Assembly: GCA_947179485.1 (NCBI GenBank)
Contig: OX359250.1
Location: 17,404,539-17,468,538 of the forward strand
DNA: 64,000 nt
Direction: 5' to 3'
From: Allacma fusca
Taxonomy: Eukaryota; Arthropoda; Collembola; Symphypleona; Sminthuridae
Position numbers and translations under genes: made by a program. The notes beneath the pieces are model-generated. The model ran no database searches. It was not told where the DNA came from and saw only the letters and a list, made by a program, of their open reading frames with translations. The stretch's first letter is position 1; each line of letters begins with the position of its first letter. This document shows, one piece after another, positions 50,101 to 58,200 of the stretch.

Positions 50101-53100
50101 ACCTCCTTCTGTAAAGCTCTAGTGGCAATGTGCTTAAGTGATACGGCAATCTTGTCCGAAACCATAGGGCCATACTCGGGACTTTGATTTGTAGCTTCTA
50201 ATACCTCATCTATTACGGATATTGTTTCGTCCGCCTCTATAACCACTTCGGGTGCCTAGTCTGTAATACTTTCGAGTAAATGATTCAAAATCTCAATCTC
50301 ATCTGGAGCTTCAGTATGCTCATCGTCCTCTACCTCGGGAATATCTGAATGAGCCTGGTGCAGCCTTGCTTCAACAGCCCCTGCCATTTCCTCCACACGG
50401 AGCATTATTGCCTCCATGGCACTCTCTAAGGAAGTACATACTGTGCATAAGGATTACATCCTGTTTAGGCTATACGTGTGACTAGGTACTTACGTTGCGA
50501 GGCCGTGGTGGCACTCATGGTAGATAACTTCGTTATCAAACTATTCAAATCAGTTTCCTGGGACGGCATGGGGCCCCCCGTGGCTGAGCCCTCGCTACGT
50601 TTGCGTGACCTTCGAGTCGCCATTTTATCTGGAGCGAGCACGAGGCCCGATCTAAGAAATATTAAAGGGTTACCCCGAAATCCAAATGAAAAAAGGAACC
50701 ACGTTCCCTGTATTGATATCAGTGTAAAATAGACTACGTCTAATTCCATACAATGTATAACTGTAGTTGTGTCAACTCAATAGAGACCGCGTCTCGTGGT
50801 AATTTTGGTGTCGGATAAATTGGAATTCCGCTAGAAAAGGAAGTAAAAGAAAAAGACTTACGTGCCCTGAGGAGGGGATAAATCCGGTGGTCCTGAGTGA
50901 CCGTCCATGGTAACGCAATCACTAAGACCCACTGGACTTGGACTAACACTTGTGTAATAAGGGGAGCGCGACGTTCAGTGCTTACTGCTCGACATGAAAA
51001 AGTAAACTGGGGTGTGCAGGGTCCATGGGAGTGGGAAGTGAAGGGGACACAAAACGTATCATCTTTAAAGTTCATGTGCTATACTCTCGCCGTGCAAGAG
51101 TAATCTACATATCGTAAACTTCAGTTCTACTGAAGGCCGGAGGTTACGAAGTATAATTATTAATTTAGTTAAAATTGAAGTACGACTTTTATATTAAATA
51201 TTTTGTGATCAATTGTAAGGATTTTAATAAAGTTGTCCATCACAATGCTACAACACATACACGTCAATTTCAAAGCAAGACTGGATGACAAACATTCGAT
51301 TGGTTTAAATAATTTAACTACCATCTTATACGTACCATGGACTAACCGCATTTAAATATTTTCAAAATACATTTACGCCTTACAATAAAAGATAAAGAAA
51401 ACTCGTCCAAATTATTTATGCTAGGTGCATTAGGGCAAATTTTAATGGATTTTAGAAATGCTTTTAAACTAATCTTTTATTGTAAGGCGTAAATGTATTT
51501 TGAAAATATTTAAATGCGGTTAGTCCATGGTACGTATAAGATGGTAGTTAAATTATTTAAACCAATCGAATGTTGGCTGAGTTTTACTTTCCCGGCCGCA
51601 AATCATGTACCATGCATATGCCATGCATATGCCATGCATATACATGGCATATACCGTGCCACTTAATATGTAGATCTTCGTACCCTCTAATAACAACTTA
51701 ATTAATTATTAAATTTCAAAACTGACCTGGAAGTTTGGTTGATGTGCTATTAAATTTTATTGAATTTTTGTGATACAATGCTATACAATGTCAACGAAAT
51801 CCAGACTTCAAGCTATTATCCAAATTATGTAAAATAAACTTGTTTCCACATCGGCATGGTACATTACATAGTTCATGCATGGTACATACATGGCTCATGC
51901 ATGGTACATGGCTCATGCCATGCATTGCATGGCACATTGCGTGGTATTTACATATGTACTAAATGACTTTATATAGGGTGGCATATGCATGGTACATGAT
52001 TTGTGGCCGGGAAAGTAAAACTCAGCCGAAAATGGATTATTATTGTTGAGATGACATTCGTTTCATTTGAATGTTTTTCTCACAAATTTCCCGGCCGATG
52101 TTAACCAAATACGAAATAGTTTTTTATATTAACACAAGTAATGCCCGCACAAATTTTCAAGGAAATAGGTTCAATAGTTTTTGAGATAGGCATCCTGGCC
52201 GCTGACACACAGACCTACAGACATGATGTATATTCATACATCACCCTAAAAACGTTCCAAATAAGATGTAAATAAGTTTAATATTTTCATGATTTACAGA
52301 TTACATTACATTACAAACCCCAACTTTCCCATCTACCCTCGTGGATGGCTTGAATGGTAGTCTATTCTACTAAAAGCTTCATCGTGGTGAGCACGCCCGT
52401 CCTCCTTACACATAATAACTTGCTTAAGCTCTAGAGATTAAAAAATATTTTTGCTAATTACGCTAAAACAAATTCATACCTTTTAAAATTTTGTTTTTAA
52501 TTTTGATTTTTTTTTCTTAAAATCTGTAAACACCCCTTACACCCATCAGAGCTGGAAGTTCCCACATATATCCCTAAAGATTTTTGTTTACTATTATTGC
52601 CATAACGGCTTGCCTTTCTTAAAATTATAATATTTTGACTCCAGTCCCCGACGTTGCTTGAATAAATTACAAACTGGGTGAGTTGTCCCACGTTTTGGAC
52701 ACTTTGTCCACACGTAATACTTTTTTTTTTAAATTCATAAATAATAATGTCCTTTATCCCTTCCCTATTTTACAATAATATATTTACTATAATTCATATA
52801 TATTACTGCAGTACACAAGGATTTTTAATCTTAATAAAAATCCATTTTGGCCATATTATTATGAACGTCTTTGTAGATTTTTATTTCAATATAGGATTTA
52901 TTGATATGACAATATTTATAGGATTGAATGCTGAAATATCTCCTGTTTTTATTTAATTTTTTTTTTGCTATTAATTTTAAATTTCTTGAGAAAAATTAGG
53001 GGAAAAAATATGAAGACTCGAAATAAATCTTTTGGAACTGAAAGTTAAAAAATGGATTTTAAACGTGGATTGGAAGGCTGATGCTGTGTGTAGTGCAGGG

Positions 53101-53873
53101 AAGGACGACAAGCATCATCACGAAACGAACCATCCTCCCTCACTATACGCTCAAGCTTGTAGTTCAGGGATGGATATGGGAAAGAAGTTCTATTTTTTTT
53201 TATTACTCCTTCCGCAATTTCCTTACTCACATTCCCTTGTCGTCCCTGTCGTAATCGTAAATAGGATTTATCTAGTCAAGAAGGAATACACAAGTATGTG
53301 GAATTATTATACAAGTGGAAGGAATTTCTCTGCAGTGACTTCCCATTCATATTACAATTAGTCTTACAACGTGATCCAATATAAAGTAGGTTTATAAGTT
53401 AATAGTGCTTTAAACTCCAGGAGTACAACTATTGTAATAATACGTATGTTTCTTTTTTTTTGCAATTTATTACGTCAATATGATTATTCTAAAGCCTTGT
53501 AAATTATGGAGGTGACAACAACTGTGAGCCATATGTGCTATTGATTGGGATTCGATGGAGTGAAGGAATTTTAATAAATTAGCATTCCATTATTGGGAAT
53601 CCCTCAGAGATTTTAAATTCCTTATAATTTTGTTGTGTGTGTGTAGTTGTAATTAAGAAACTTACTATTTTTGTCCTGGTCTTTGTGACAGTTGACGCAT
53701 CCAAGGCTGGTGGAAGAGAAAGTCTGATTTGGATATTTGGTACAGCTGCTGGGATCGTGATAGACCAAATAGTCGGCTTGTATATTTTCACCTGTGATAA
53801 ATTCAATGAGGGACGTAATATTCAGTAAAGCCAGGAACAAGTGCACGGGATTTGTAAACACCATTATTCTCAT
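35173..53873 (-). CDS. TMEM67: Meckelin (transmembrane protein 67), ciliary transition zone
   Basis: Frizzled-like ciliary receptor of the MKS transition-zone complex. Exons in coding order: 53666-53873, 41043-41255, 40588-40898, 39694-40367, 39224-39389, 38846-39130, 37863-38150, 37622-37762, 37356-37489, 37089-37269, 36743-37010, 35347-35489, 35173-35253; 1030 aa (human 995). All junctions are GT-AG with matching phase. The N-terminus has a signal peptide, then a Cys-rich region (SLGCVNC, CSCPANHV, CVQCPENTV, CRPCPPG). The middle has NATSCQLLANMC; the membrane region has VDIFFIDWERPR, SIWRTYFIANEWNEIQ and YYIHGR-SVHG; the end matches the family (KRNLARKTLIDSRFLI). The first exon is joined across 12.4 kb to exon 2 on phase (1 to 2) and on continuity of the Cys-rich repeat. 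That intron contains several mobile elements. AATAAA lies 63 bp past the stop. Confidence 0.93.
35490..36742 (-). other. TMEM67 intron with dispersed repeats
   Basis: A 1253-bp intron. About 35970-36120 is the third copy of the repeat seen at 2460-2620 and 15710-15880; 36360-36560 also looks repeat-derived and ends with the inverse of the GGTAGCACAAAA block. No exon signal is seen. Confidence 0.45.
38178..38424. mobile_element. Foldback MITE in a TMEM67 intron
   Basis: Arms starting GTGCTTCAATATTTGTTTTAA (38183 on) and ending with its near-exact inverse (TTAAAACAAATATTGAAGCA, 38401-38420) run inward through CTCTTGACCTCG and CAATGACATGACC, giving imperfect inverted repeats of about 100 bp around a short centre. 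No coding sequence is present; the target duplication is unclear. Confidence 0.6.
42278..42377. repeat. Short hairpin (35-bp arms)
   Basis: TCGTTGGCTGAATTCTACC followed by AAGTACCATTTTCATTT is mirrored by AAATGAAAATGGTACTTTTT and AGAATTTAGCCAACGA. The arms, 42278-42312 and 42343-42377, are nearly perfect with a 30-bp loop. It is probably a tiny MITE or its terminal remains. Confidence 0.7.
43878..44225 (-). mobile_element. Helicase-type (PIF1/Helitron-like) transposon remnant, copy 1
   Basis: On the minus strand 44169-44198 reads FSHGQLYVAF, the C-terminal signature of PIF1-family helicases as found in Helitron RepHel proteins; stops follow within a few codons. Downstream is a block flanked by GCGGATCAAG and CTTGATCCGC (10-bp palindromic ends, 43892-43974). 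The same arrangement occurs at 45205-45690. Assignment to Helitrons rests on the single motif. Confidence 0.45.
44335..44640. repeat. Diverged tandem repeat, three units of about 115 bp
   Basis: Units begin near 44335, 44448 and 44565 with GGCTGACCGTGAC-like sequence followed by CCGCC, TTGCTACTGTA and CTTTAATA, each preceded by GCCGTCTTGG in the latter two. A fourth, separated copy lies near 45795-45840. Confidence 0.75.
44702..44923. repeat. 66-bp tandem repeat, T-rich
   Basis: Units start at 44768, 44834 and 44900 (exact 66-bp spacing) with ATGCTTTTTTACTTTTTGTA. In the plus frame each unit reads a 22-residue hydrophobic stretch beginning MLFYFLYLF. There is no evidence of expression; the open frame follows from the repeat length being a multiple of three. 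Confidence 0.85.
45205..45690 (-). mobile_element. Helicase-type (PIF1/Helitron-like) transposon remnant, copy 2
   Basis: A diverged direct repeat of 43878-44225. It has the same GCGGATCAAGCC ... TTGATCCGC palindrome-ended block followed by AGTATTAAAATT, then the TACAACTCCGTATGATTATAATCTA region, and on the minus strand a decayed helicase motif (FSHRQLYVAF, 45637-45666). Not functional. Confidence 0.45.
46048..46073. repeat. Perfect AT-rich palindrome
   Basis: AGAATACTAATAATT and its inverse AATTATTAGTATTCT meet with no loop, a 26-bp palindrome just outside the left end of the DIRS element. Confidence 0.7.
46253..46375. repeat. DIRS left inverted terminal repeat
   Basis: Matches the inverse of 51011-51131 except for a small indel/substitution cluster (GATAAGAAACG against GATGATACG). 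The high identity points to a recent insertion. Confidence 0.9.
46433..46564. repeat. DIRS internal complementary region
   Basis: The first part (to about 46514) is the inverse of 46181-46258; the second (from 46511) is the inverse of 51108-51158, sharing only AATT at the join. It is thought to template completion of the ends and circle formation in DIRS replication. Confidence 0.88.
46642..47643 (-). CDS. DIRS tyrosine recombinase (integrase)
   Basis: Open from just after a TAG at 47644-47646 to the stop at 46642, about 333 codons with no ATG near the beginning, so it is probably expressed by frameshift or from the preceding frame, which it overlaps (47580-47643). Catalytic residues of the lambda-integrase family are visible: Arg in VTAQRVQAL, His-x-x-Arg in KAHSFRHAA, and a Tyr in the WRAGSHTFARFYNLR segment. 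This domain integrates the DNA circle. The reading frame is intact, unlike the upstream genes. Confidence 0.88.
   Translation of the reverse strand, partial: GSPSGSDVETGSGNFIRRAYLAHDLSEQSISILLASASTSTQSHYHSYIKRWYNFCRLNGLNSVSPSLAQVLEFLNDLYNTDVGYSTLNTARSALSWLLPPIEGFSIGTHPVVIRYIKGIYRLRPPRPRYDHTWDVSIVLRMFEGWQCNDQLPIDKLTIKLVALLALVTAQRVQALNCITTNNIRHEGNRIVIVVPDLLKTSRPGQCQPLFTFPPYHNPKLCLQNIICHYLYRTLQYRRFNNLFLSYERPHRPVSNQTLSRWLRCCLECAGIDTSIFKAHSFRHAATSKAAAAGVTSDVIFETAEWRAGSHTFARFYNLRVPRDDNFHDSVLT
47580..47931 (-). pseudogene. DIRS methyltransferase-like segment, broken
   Basis: Continuation of the RT/RNase H polyprotein after its TAG at 47932-47934. The first part (to about 47890) stays in the RT frame, then a frameshift moves the family-like sequence (VDAFSMSW, YIFPPFNLV, IVPLWPAQPWWP) into another frame ending at 47580. 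The PPF and P-W-x-x-Q-x-W-x-P words resemble the adenine-methyltransferase-like domain of DIRS elements. Two lesions within 50 bp make this copy non-functional unless recoded. Confidence 0.65.
47932..49458 (-). CDS. DIRS reverse transcriptase / RNase H
   Basis: 508 codons from ATG 49458. RT motifs: FSVPKSDGTYRLILNLKELN, VDLQDAYLLVPIH with the first catalytic Asp, ALPFGLSSAPRVFTK, and LDDF as the YxDD equivalent. RNase H acidic residues appear in IIETDASLTGWGA, INELELLPVENA and VRMDSVVALSYI. The frame ends at a TAG inside the normally continuous polyprotein (see the following segment), so the C-terminal part is cut off. It starts 11 nt past the gag stop in a different frame. Confidence 0.88.
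   Translation of the reverse strand: MYAGQLQLFYSEWMKLTSNQFVLEVIKGYELEFNVTPYQRVCPVVHFQTAERRIIANCVARLLTIGAVVKALEVPGQFISRIFSVPKSDGTYRLILNLKELNQFLGYSKFKMEDYRSFCNLLKRNMYMGKVDLQDAYLLVPIHQNSRKYLRFIFDDQMYEYTALPFGLSSAPRVFTKIVKPILAVLRAQGHELIAFLDDFGVVAQDPERCDQSIRAVLEIFTRVGFRINFSRSVLVPTQQLLYLGFVFNTLDMVIQLPSDKRNRIQLLCEKALASPVMTIRDLAVFIGILVSATPAVPFGLLYTRQLEAEKGLALIKSSGDFGSHVTISPLAREDVCWWRDSIHNARNNIRSDTFDSIIETDASLTGWGANINNTDTTRGFWSVMEQQMHINELELLPVENALLSFSSKLYHSTILVRMDSVVALSYINNYGGCRAPRLHAIAKRIFQWAQTVGSFLRATYIGTRENIIAAVQSRSKLDQSDWQLNIEVFNQICAELRFFPDIDLFAS
49470..50623 (-). pseudogene. DIRS gag-like gene with an apparent 53-nt intron and one TAG
   Basis: ATG at 50621-50623 starts MATRRSRKRSEGSATGG. After 43 codons a GTAAGTACC donor (50493) and GCACAG acceptor (50441) bound a 53-nt intron whose removal keeps frame; without splicing a TAA follows in ten codons. 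The second part, 49470-50440, is acidic then matches DIRS gag regions (VNPPVWRQLNPRYRTSDGKL), ending in an Arg/Gly/Gln-rich nucleic-acid-binding tail. One in-frame TAG at 50256-50258 interrupts it; from 50246 the frame is open for 258 codons. Confidence 0.7.
51011..51131. repeat. DIRS right inverted terminal repeat
   Basis: Inverse of 46253-46375. The outer part beyond it (51132-51158, CCGGAGGTTACGAAG) is copied in the internal complementary region and sets the right end of the element. Confidence 0.9.
51291..51574. repeat. Perfect 103-bp inverted repeat with 78-bp spacer
   Basis: 51291-51393 and 51472-51574 are exact inverse copies over all 103 bp (the arms begin AACATTCGATTGG and end CAATAAAAGAT). 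The right arm directly abuts the inverted-repeat element at 51575. Exact identity suggests very recent formation or gene conversion; RNA from it would fold into a long hairpin. Confidence 0.92.
51575..52027. mobile_element. MITE-like element with 49-bp inverted termini
   Basis: GGCTGAGTTTTACTTTCCCG at 51575 and its inverse ending at 52027 extend 49 bp with one mismatch. The interior is built from short palindromic words (CCATGCATATG, CATGGTACAT, GGCTCATGCATGG). No coding capacity. No target duplication is visible, perhaps because the left flank was rearranged with the adjoining 103-bp repeat. Superfamily is undetermined. Confidence 0.75.
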
Positions 53874-54586
53874 GATCGGTTGACCCTTGGAAGAGTCTCA
53901 AGACTTCTTCAATCACCTTTGGATAAGGAATTTGGGATAACTTTGGGTCAAGCTTCGATTCGAAGGATAACAATAGGGAACTGTAAGTTTGACATGATTA
54001 CTGGAATAATAATAATTATTATTCCTTGATGGTTGTAACGTAACCTTGTGAGTAAATTCTTGGAAGTACTGAGTGTCAATATGTGTGATTTCTGATCAAT
54101 AGGAAGAGAACGTATGGTGTTTGGGTTTGTTGTGGATTGAACACTTCTAATTTTGCCATGGTTACATGGAAGGACGGAAATTCCAACTGGGACCACATTT
54201 GAACGGGCAGGGGAAGTTTTTGTTGATGTTTTTATTGTGAACCTTCGACCTTTTTTAATAAATAACGTGGAGCTCCTTGAGGAACGGAATTTTGAGAAAT
54301 TTGGTGTAATTGGTGAGGTGAGTAGTACAAATTTTGTTAGTAATTGTTGGGGAATTGTGGGATATATAACTTTAATTTTTGTTTAGTACACAAGACACAA
54401 ATGGGACAATGTAAGTGTCACTTCAGCTTCGTCACTTTTTGAGTATTCACCCGATCTCAATAAAAACGGTACAGGTCCACCGCGACTCAGGTCGATGAGT
54501 CGTGGTGGAACAAACGATAACCCACAAATTTGTCTCAAAGGGGGGAAATTCTGTTGTATGTATTTTATTCAGCCTCAAATGCAGGT
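53874..54586. other. Region upstream of TMEM67, open on both strands
   Basis: Plus-strand frames 54141-54315 and 54386-54648 (separated by a GTGAGT...TTTAG bounded gap) and minus-strand frames 53948-54300 are all open. A perfect palindrome GGAATAATAATAATTATTAT plus TCC sits at about 54004-54026. I cannot decide coding strand and recognise no protein. Confidence 0.3.
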
Positions 54587-54906
54587 CTACCGATGTACGG
54601 ATTTGCAGGGCAGGACTGATTTGAGTGGGACATACCTGATGACCTGACGAGTCGTTAGTTTATCCGATTTGAACACTAATATTTCAGATGGTACAAATTG
54701 TAAAGGGTGAATATTAAATATAAAGTACATATACAGTACTCCGATAAAATAGTTCTCAATCCTGGTATGACCAGGTGAATCAACATTTTTTAGACGTAAG
54801 CTGAGGTCCGCGCTATTGTTTTTATTGAAATCGGGTGGGTGTTTTAAAACTGTGAAGTTGCCATGAAATTGTCCAATTTGAGGCTGTGCTACAGTTTTTT
54901 TCCACT
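54587..54906 (-). CDS. TMEM231-like exon (partial or broken)
   Basis: After a TTTCTCACAG acceptor (exon from about 54906) the frame reads WKKTVAQPQIGQFHG, then DFNKNNSADLSLRL, then ENYFIGVLYMYFIFNIH and SEILVF. This follows the order and spacing of TMEM231 (Trp near a hydrophobic stretch, D-x-N-x-[DN]-x-x-x-D, a G-V start of a beta-rich segment, S-x-x-x-F). TMEM231 is a transition-zone partner of meckelin. Similarity continues in another frame (QIRTSVDLHLRL, about 54540-54590) across a 20-nt GT...AG segment at about 54613-54632, far shorter than any other intron here. No N- or C-terminal exons are found, so this may be a decayed gene. Confidence 0.38.
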
Positions 54907-55223
54907 GTGAGAAACTCAAGTGTACCGATATTAAAATCGGGTGTGTACTTTAGAAGTAACAAGGTGCTTGTGACCGACTTTTTATAAGCAAGTTGGGGTT
55001 TAATTTATGTGTACTTGAATTATTAATTAATGGCTCAATTTATCATTGTTTGAGAACATGAAATTATGGATAATTTTTTACGTAAGCGTGTGTTTTCCCA
55101 GGTTATTGAAGAGAAGAACGTAACTAATTCCATGTCTGGTCAACATTAACTGTAAGTTAAGTCCCTGCTCGTCCGTGGGTCTTCCGATCCTCGTTCATCT
55201 TCCTTACACGCAAGTAATTCGAA
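54907..55223. other. Short divergent intergenic region
   Basis: Separates the minus-strand TMEM231-like exon from the plus-strand coiled-coil gene. AT-rich; no TMEM231 N-terminal exon is recognisable here on the minus strand. Confidence 0.4.
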
Positions 55224-58200
55224 ATGAGTACCACCAAATCTGATTTGGCTTCGTGGAAGAAACAAGACCAATTTGTTTCGGATGATTCGGGGAATTTTAC
55301 AGCATCTGTTTTTACCGATGGAGATGGGTCACATGTAACAATGCTTAGTCCTAGAATGGATCCGGCTTCATCTGTGGCTGGCTTGACTGAAGATGGTTGT
55401 TTAACATCAGCTGTGTCCTTATCAGATTATCTCACAGCTCCTTCTACACCGAGAAATATTTTGGAACCTGGAGATTCCTACTTAAAGGCTATATTTGATA
55501 ATTTTAATGAATTGTACCAGGACAAGATGTCTTGGATTGACGAGAATATTCCTGGAGGGGATACCCCTGCTCATGTGATGGTATGGTTTTTATCTTGTTT
55601 CATTTTTCACTATTATTATTTTAGGTTTCACTAAGATTTTGTATAATTTAATAATTATTTAATTATGTAGGCCAAAAAGAATGTGCTAGAGCATTGGGTA
55701 AAAGACGTCATAGGTAAGTAAGTATGGCTAGTAACTATTGGTGCCTTATTTTACAGTACATTTGTATCTGGTGATTTATGATGGTGTAATTATAATTACT
55801 AGAACAAAATAATATCCTTGTTCAAACTGTGGAGGAATTAGAGGTTGAAGCAGAAAAGAAGGTACAAAATCTACAAAAGAAAGTCTTTGAGGCTTCCGAA
55901 CTGGCGAAAGAGCACATGGGAATGATTAAAGAATACGAAGAACAAATTAAACATCTGATGAAAGAAAAACATATTGTAGAAAAACAAGAAGAAGTCAGTA
56001 AAATATTGTTCTTTAAGCTAATTATTACGATTAATTTCTGAACAAAGCATAAAGTACGTTGATTCAGTCATAACCATGGTTTTATTTTGATACCCAGCTA
56101 ATATTTTTACATTTCAGTTTTTTCGAAAAGAATCCGTGTATTTAGAAAAGGAAAAGAGAAGAGCTCTGGATCGCTTGCATACCTTGGAAAATGACAATTC
56201 TAGCATCCTTGCTCTTATTAATCGTATTAGAGATATGGGTGTATGGGATGTGAATGGTCTAAATTTCTGTCCACGTACATATGACACAATTTTCGGCCTC
56301 TACCCTAATTTACCAGGGTAAGTTCCTACTTTTGTTATTCGCTTTGTTAACTTACTGTATTCTTCCAAACACAAACGTGCATTTACTAATGAAAACAACG
56401 AATTTCTTATACTGATTAGGAGCGAGGTTCAAACCGTTTTCACAAGGGAGAAGGCTAAAAACCTAGAGGTAAGAAAATTGGCTTTATTGCATGCAATGTA
56501 TTCTCGTGCTCTAGTATGTGTAACTTCTTGCATTTAAATTTGTCTATAGAAAGCAGAAAATCAGGTTGCTCAATTATTGGCTCAAGTCGAAGAGCTACAT
56601 GGTCGCAAAGATGAGGCAGAAAGATTACTTACAGAAAAAACTAAAGTCACAGAGGAGCTTCAAAATGATATTAAAGACTTGCACATAAAAATTAAGCATT
56701 ACCAAGACGAGCACCAAGATTTCAAACGCAGTCTGAAGGAAACTCAGGATCAACTAAGAGCAGCTACGATGAAAAATGTCAGCTCATGTTGGGGATATAC
56801 AATCAACATCAAACTAATTTGAGGTTTTTAAAACTCCGTATATATTGATTCTTCAATTTTTTAGCAATCTAGGCCCAGTACCGCTGATACCAAGAGAGAA
56901 TCTGAGATGAAAGAAATGCTTTCAGAACTTCGGGACTTGAGGAATCAACTTAATATTGCTTGTACTGAAAGACAACAAGCTATGAAAGAATCAAATGCCT
57001 TAAAGATGGAGCTCAGAGGACGCATAACACAAATGGAAGATATGAAGCTTCTTCTAGAGCAGCTTCAAACCGTAACCCACTTCTTGATTTAATTAATTTT
57101 ATTATCTGTATCTACTTTTTAGAAACAATAATGAATGACTTTTTGATATATGCTGTGCTGAAAATGTGTTATGTAGCGTAAGTTTTAAGTCCTGTTGTAA
57201 TATTTAAAGGATGCTGCTTCTACAAGAAATGCAGTTCAGGATGTTCAAGATAAGCAGGATCAAATGAGTTCTCTAAAAGAAAAAGTAACTTTCTACCAAA
57301 CCAGCTATGAGAATTCCAATGTATTACTCGAAGCGAAGAGTGAAATAATCGTGAAACTCCAAAACCAAATGGACCAGCTTCATGACAAGGTAACTTCATT
57401 TGCTTATCTTTGGCCCTAGTAAAGCAACCTGCTTTTTTGCTGATTTAGAAAACTTTAGCACATGCTTTCTACAACTAAGGTTTCTAAACTGGAGCAAACC
57501 CGTTCCTGCTCTCAAAGTGTACCTGCTAGGACAAATATAATTGCCTCTACCCATAGTCCTAGTCCTACTCCTTCTCTCTCCCGCCATGGTTACCAGCGTA
57601 CTAGTCGTCCGGCCAGTCATCCAAATAGTCGAGCAGCAAGTCACGTATCTAGTAATGCCGCCCAGCACGGGCAACTGAGCTCCGGGAAAAAGATGAAAAC
57701 TAAAGATGTGATCAAGAAAGCTGTGGTCAAAGTAAAAAAAGGAAGTATTACTCCGAAAGCTTCCAAGACAGAAACCAAAAACCAAGAGGCAAATAAAAAG
57801 CATAGCTCCTGTAGTAACAAACCTCCATGGAACGATCACTTCGTACGGAATGCAAAACAATCAACATCGCCAAGGACAAACAATTCTGAGAAGCTAAAAA
57901 CAAAAACTCCCGCCGTTAGCATGAAATATTCCACGCAGGAAAATCAATTGACACCGGCAGCTGTAACCAAGCCTAGCAATAGAACTGAATCTGGTGTTTC
58001 TAGAATAGCTAATTATGACACTGAAAAATCTGAAGAGAAGCGTGTTTTTTCAGGTGTGTTTTACCTTCAAAACTGCGAATGCTCTTTCGACCTATTAAGT
58101 ATTATTCTGAGGGATCCACATTCTTGCTGACTTTTTTCATTCATAACGTAATGATTTACAGACACATCAAAGAAACAAGGAATTTCCACGTCAAATGACG

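Larger units (their letters stand above)
46181..51158 (-). mobile_element. DIRS-type tyrosine-recombinase retrotransposon, about 5.0 kb
   Basis: Coding order on the minus strand is gag, RT/RNase H, methyltransferase-like, tyrosine recombinase. Inverted terminal repeats of about 121 bp lie at 46253-46375 and 51011-51131. An internal complementary region at 46433-46564 is composed of the inverse of the left outer end (46181-46258) joined at AATT to the inverse of the right outer end (51117-51158). That is the circular-junction layout diagnostic of DIRS elements, and it fixes both element ends. No target duplication is seen, as expected for recombinase-mediated insertion. Coding sequence has two in-frame TAG codons and one frameshift, so this copy is probably not autonomous. 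It lies in TMEM67 intron 1 in the same orientation as the host gene. Confidence 0.93.
41256..53665 (-). other. TMEM67 first intron, 12.4 kb, transposon-rich
   Basis: All other TMEM67 introns are about 80-1250 bp. This one is enlarged by nested elements listed separately: helicase-type remnants (43878-45690), tandem repeats (44335-44923), a DIRS element (46181-51158), a perfect inverted repeat (51291-51574) and a 453-bp inverted-repeat element (51575-52027). A hairpin lies at 42278-42377. The stretches 41276-42270, 42380-43870 and 52030-53660 show nothing I can support; frames at 43160-43393 (-) and 53032-53361 (+) have no recognisable product. Confidence 0.7.

Noticed and set aside
57396..57860. 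Minus-strand 154-codon frame
   Set aside because: Antisense of the Ser/Lys-rich exon of the coiled-coil gene; no domain and no splice support.
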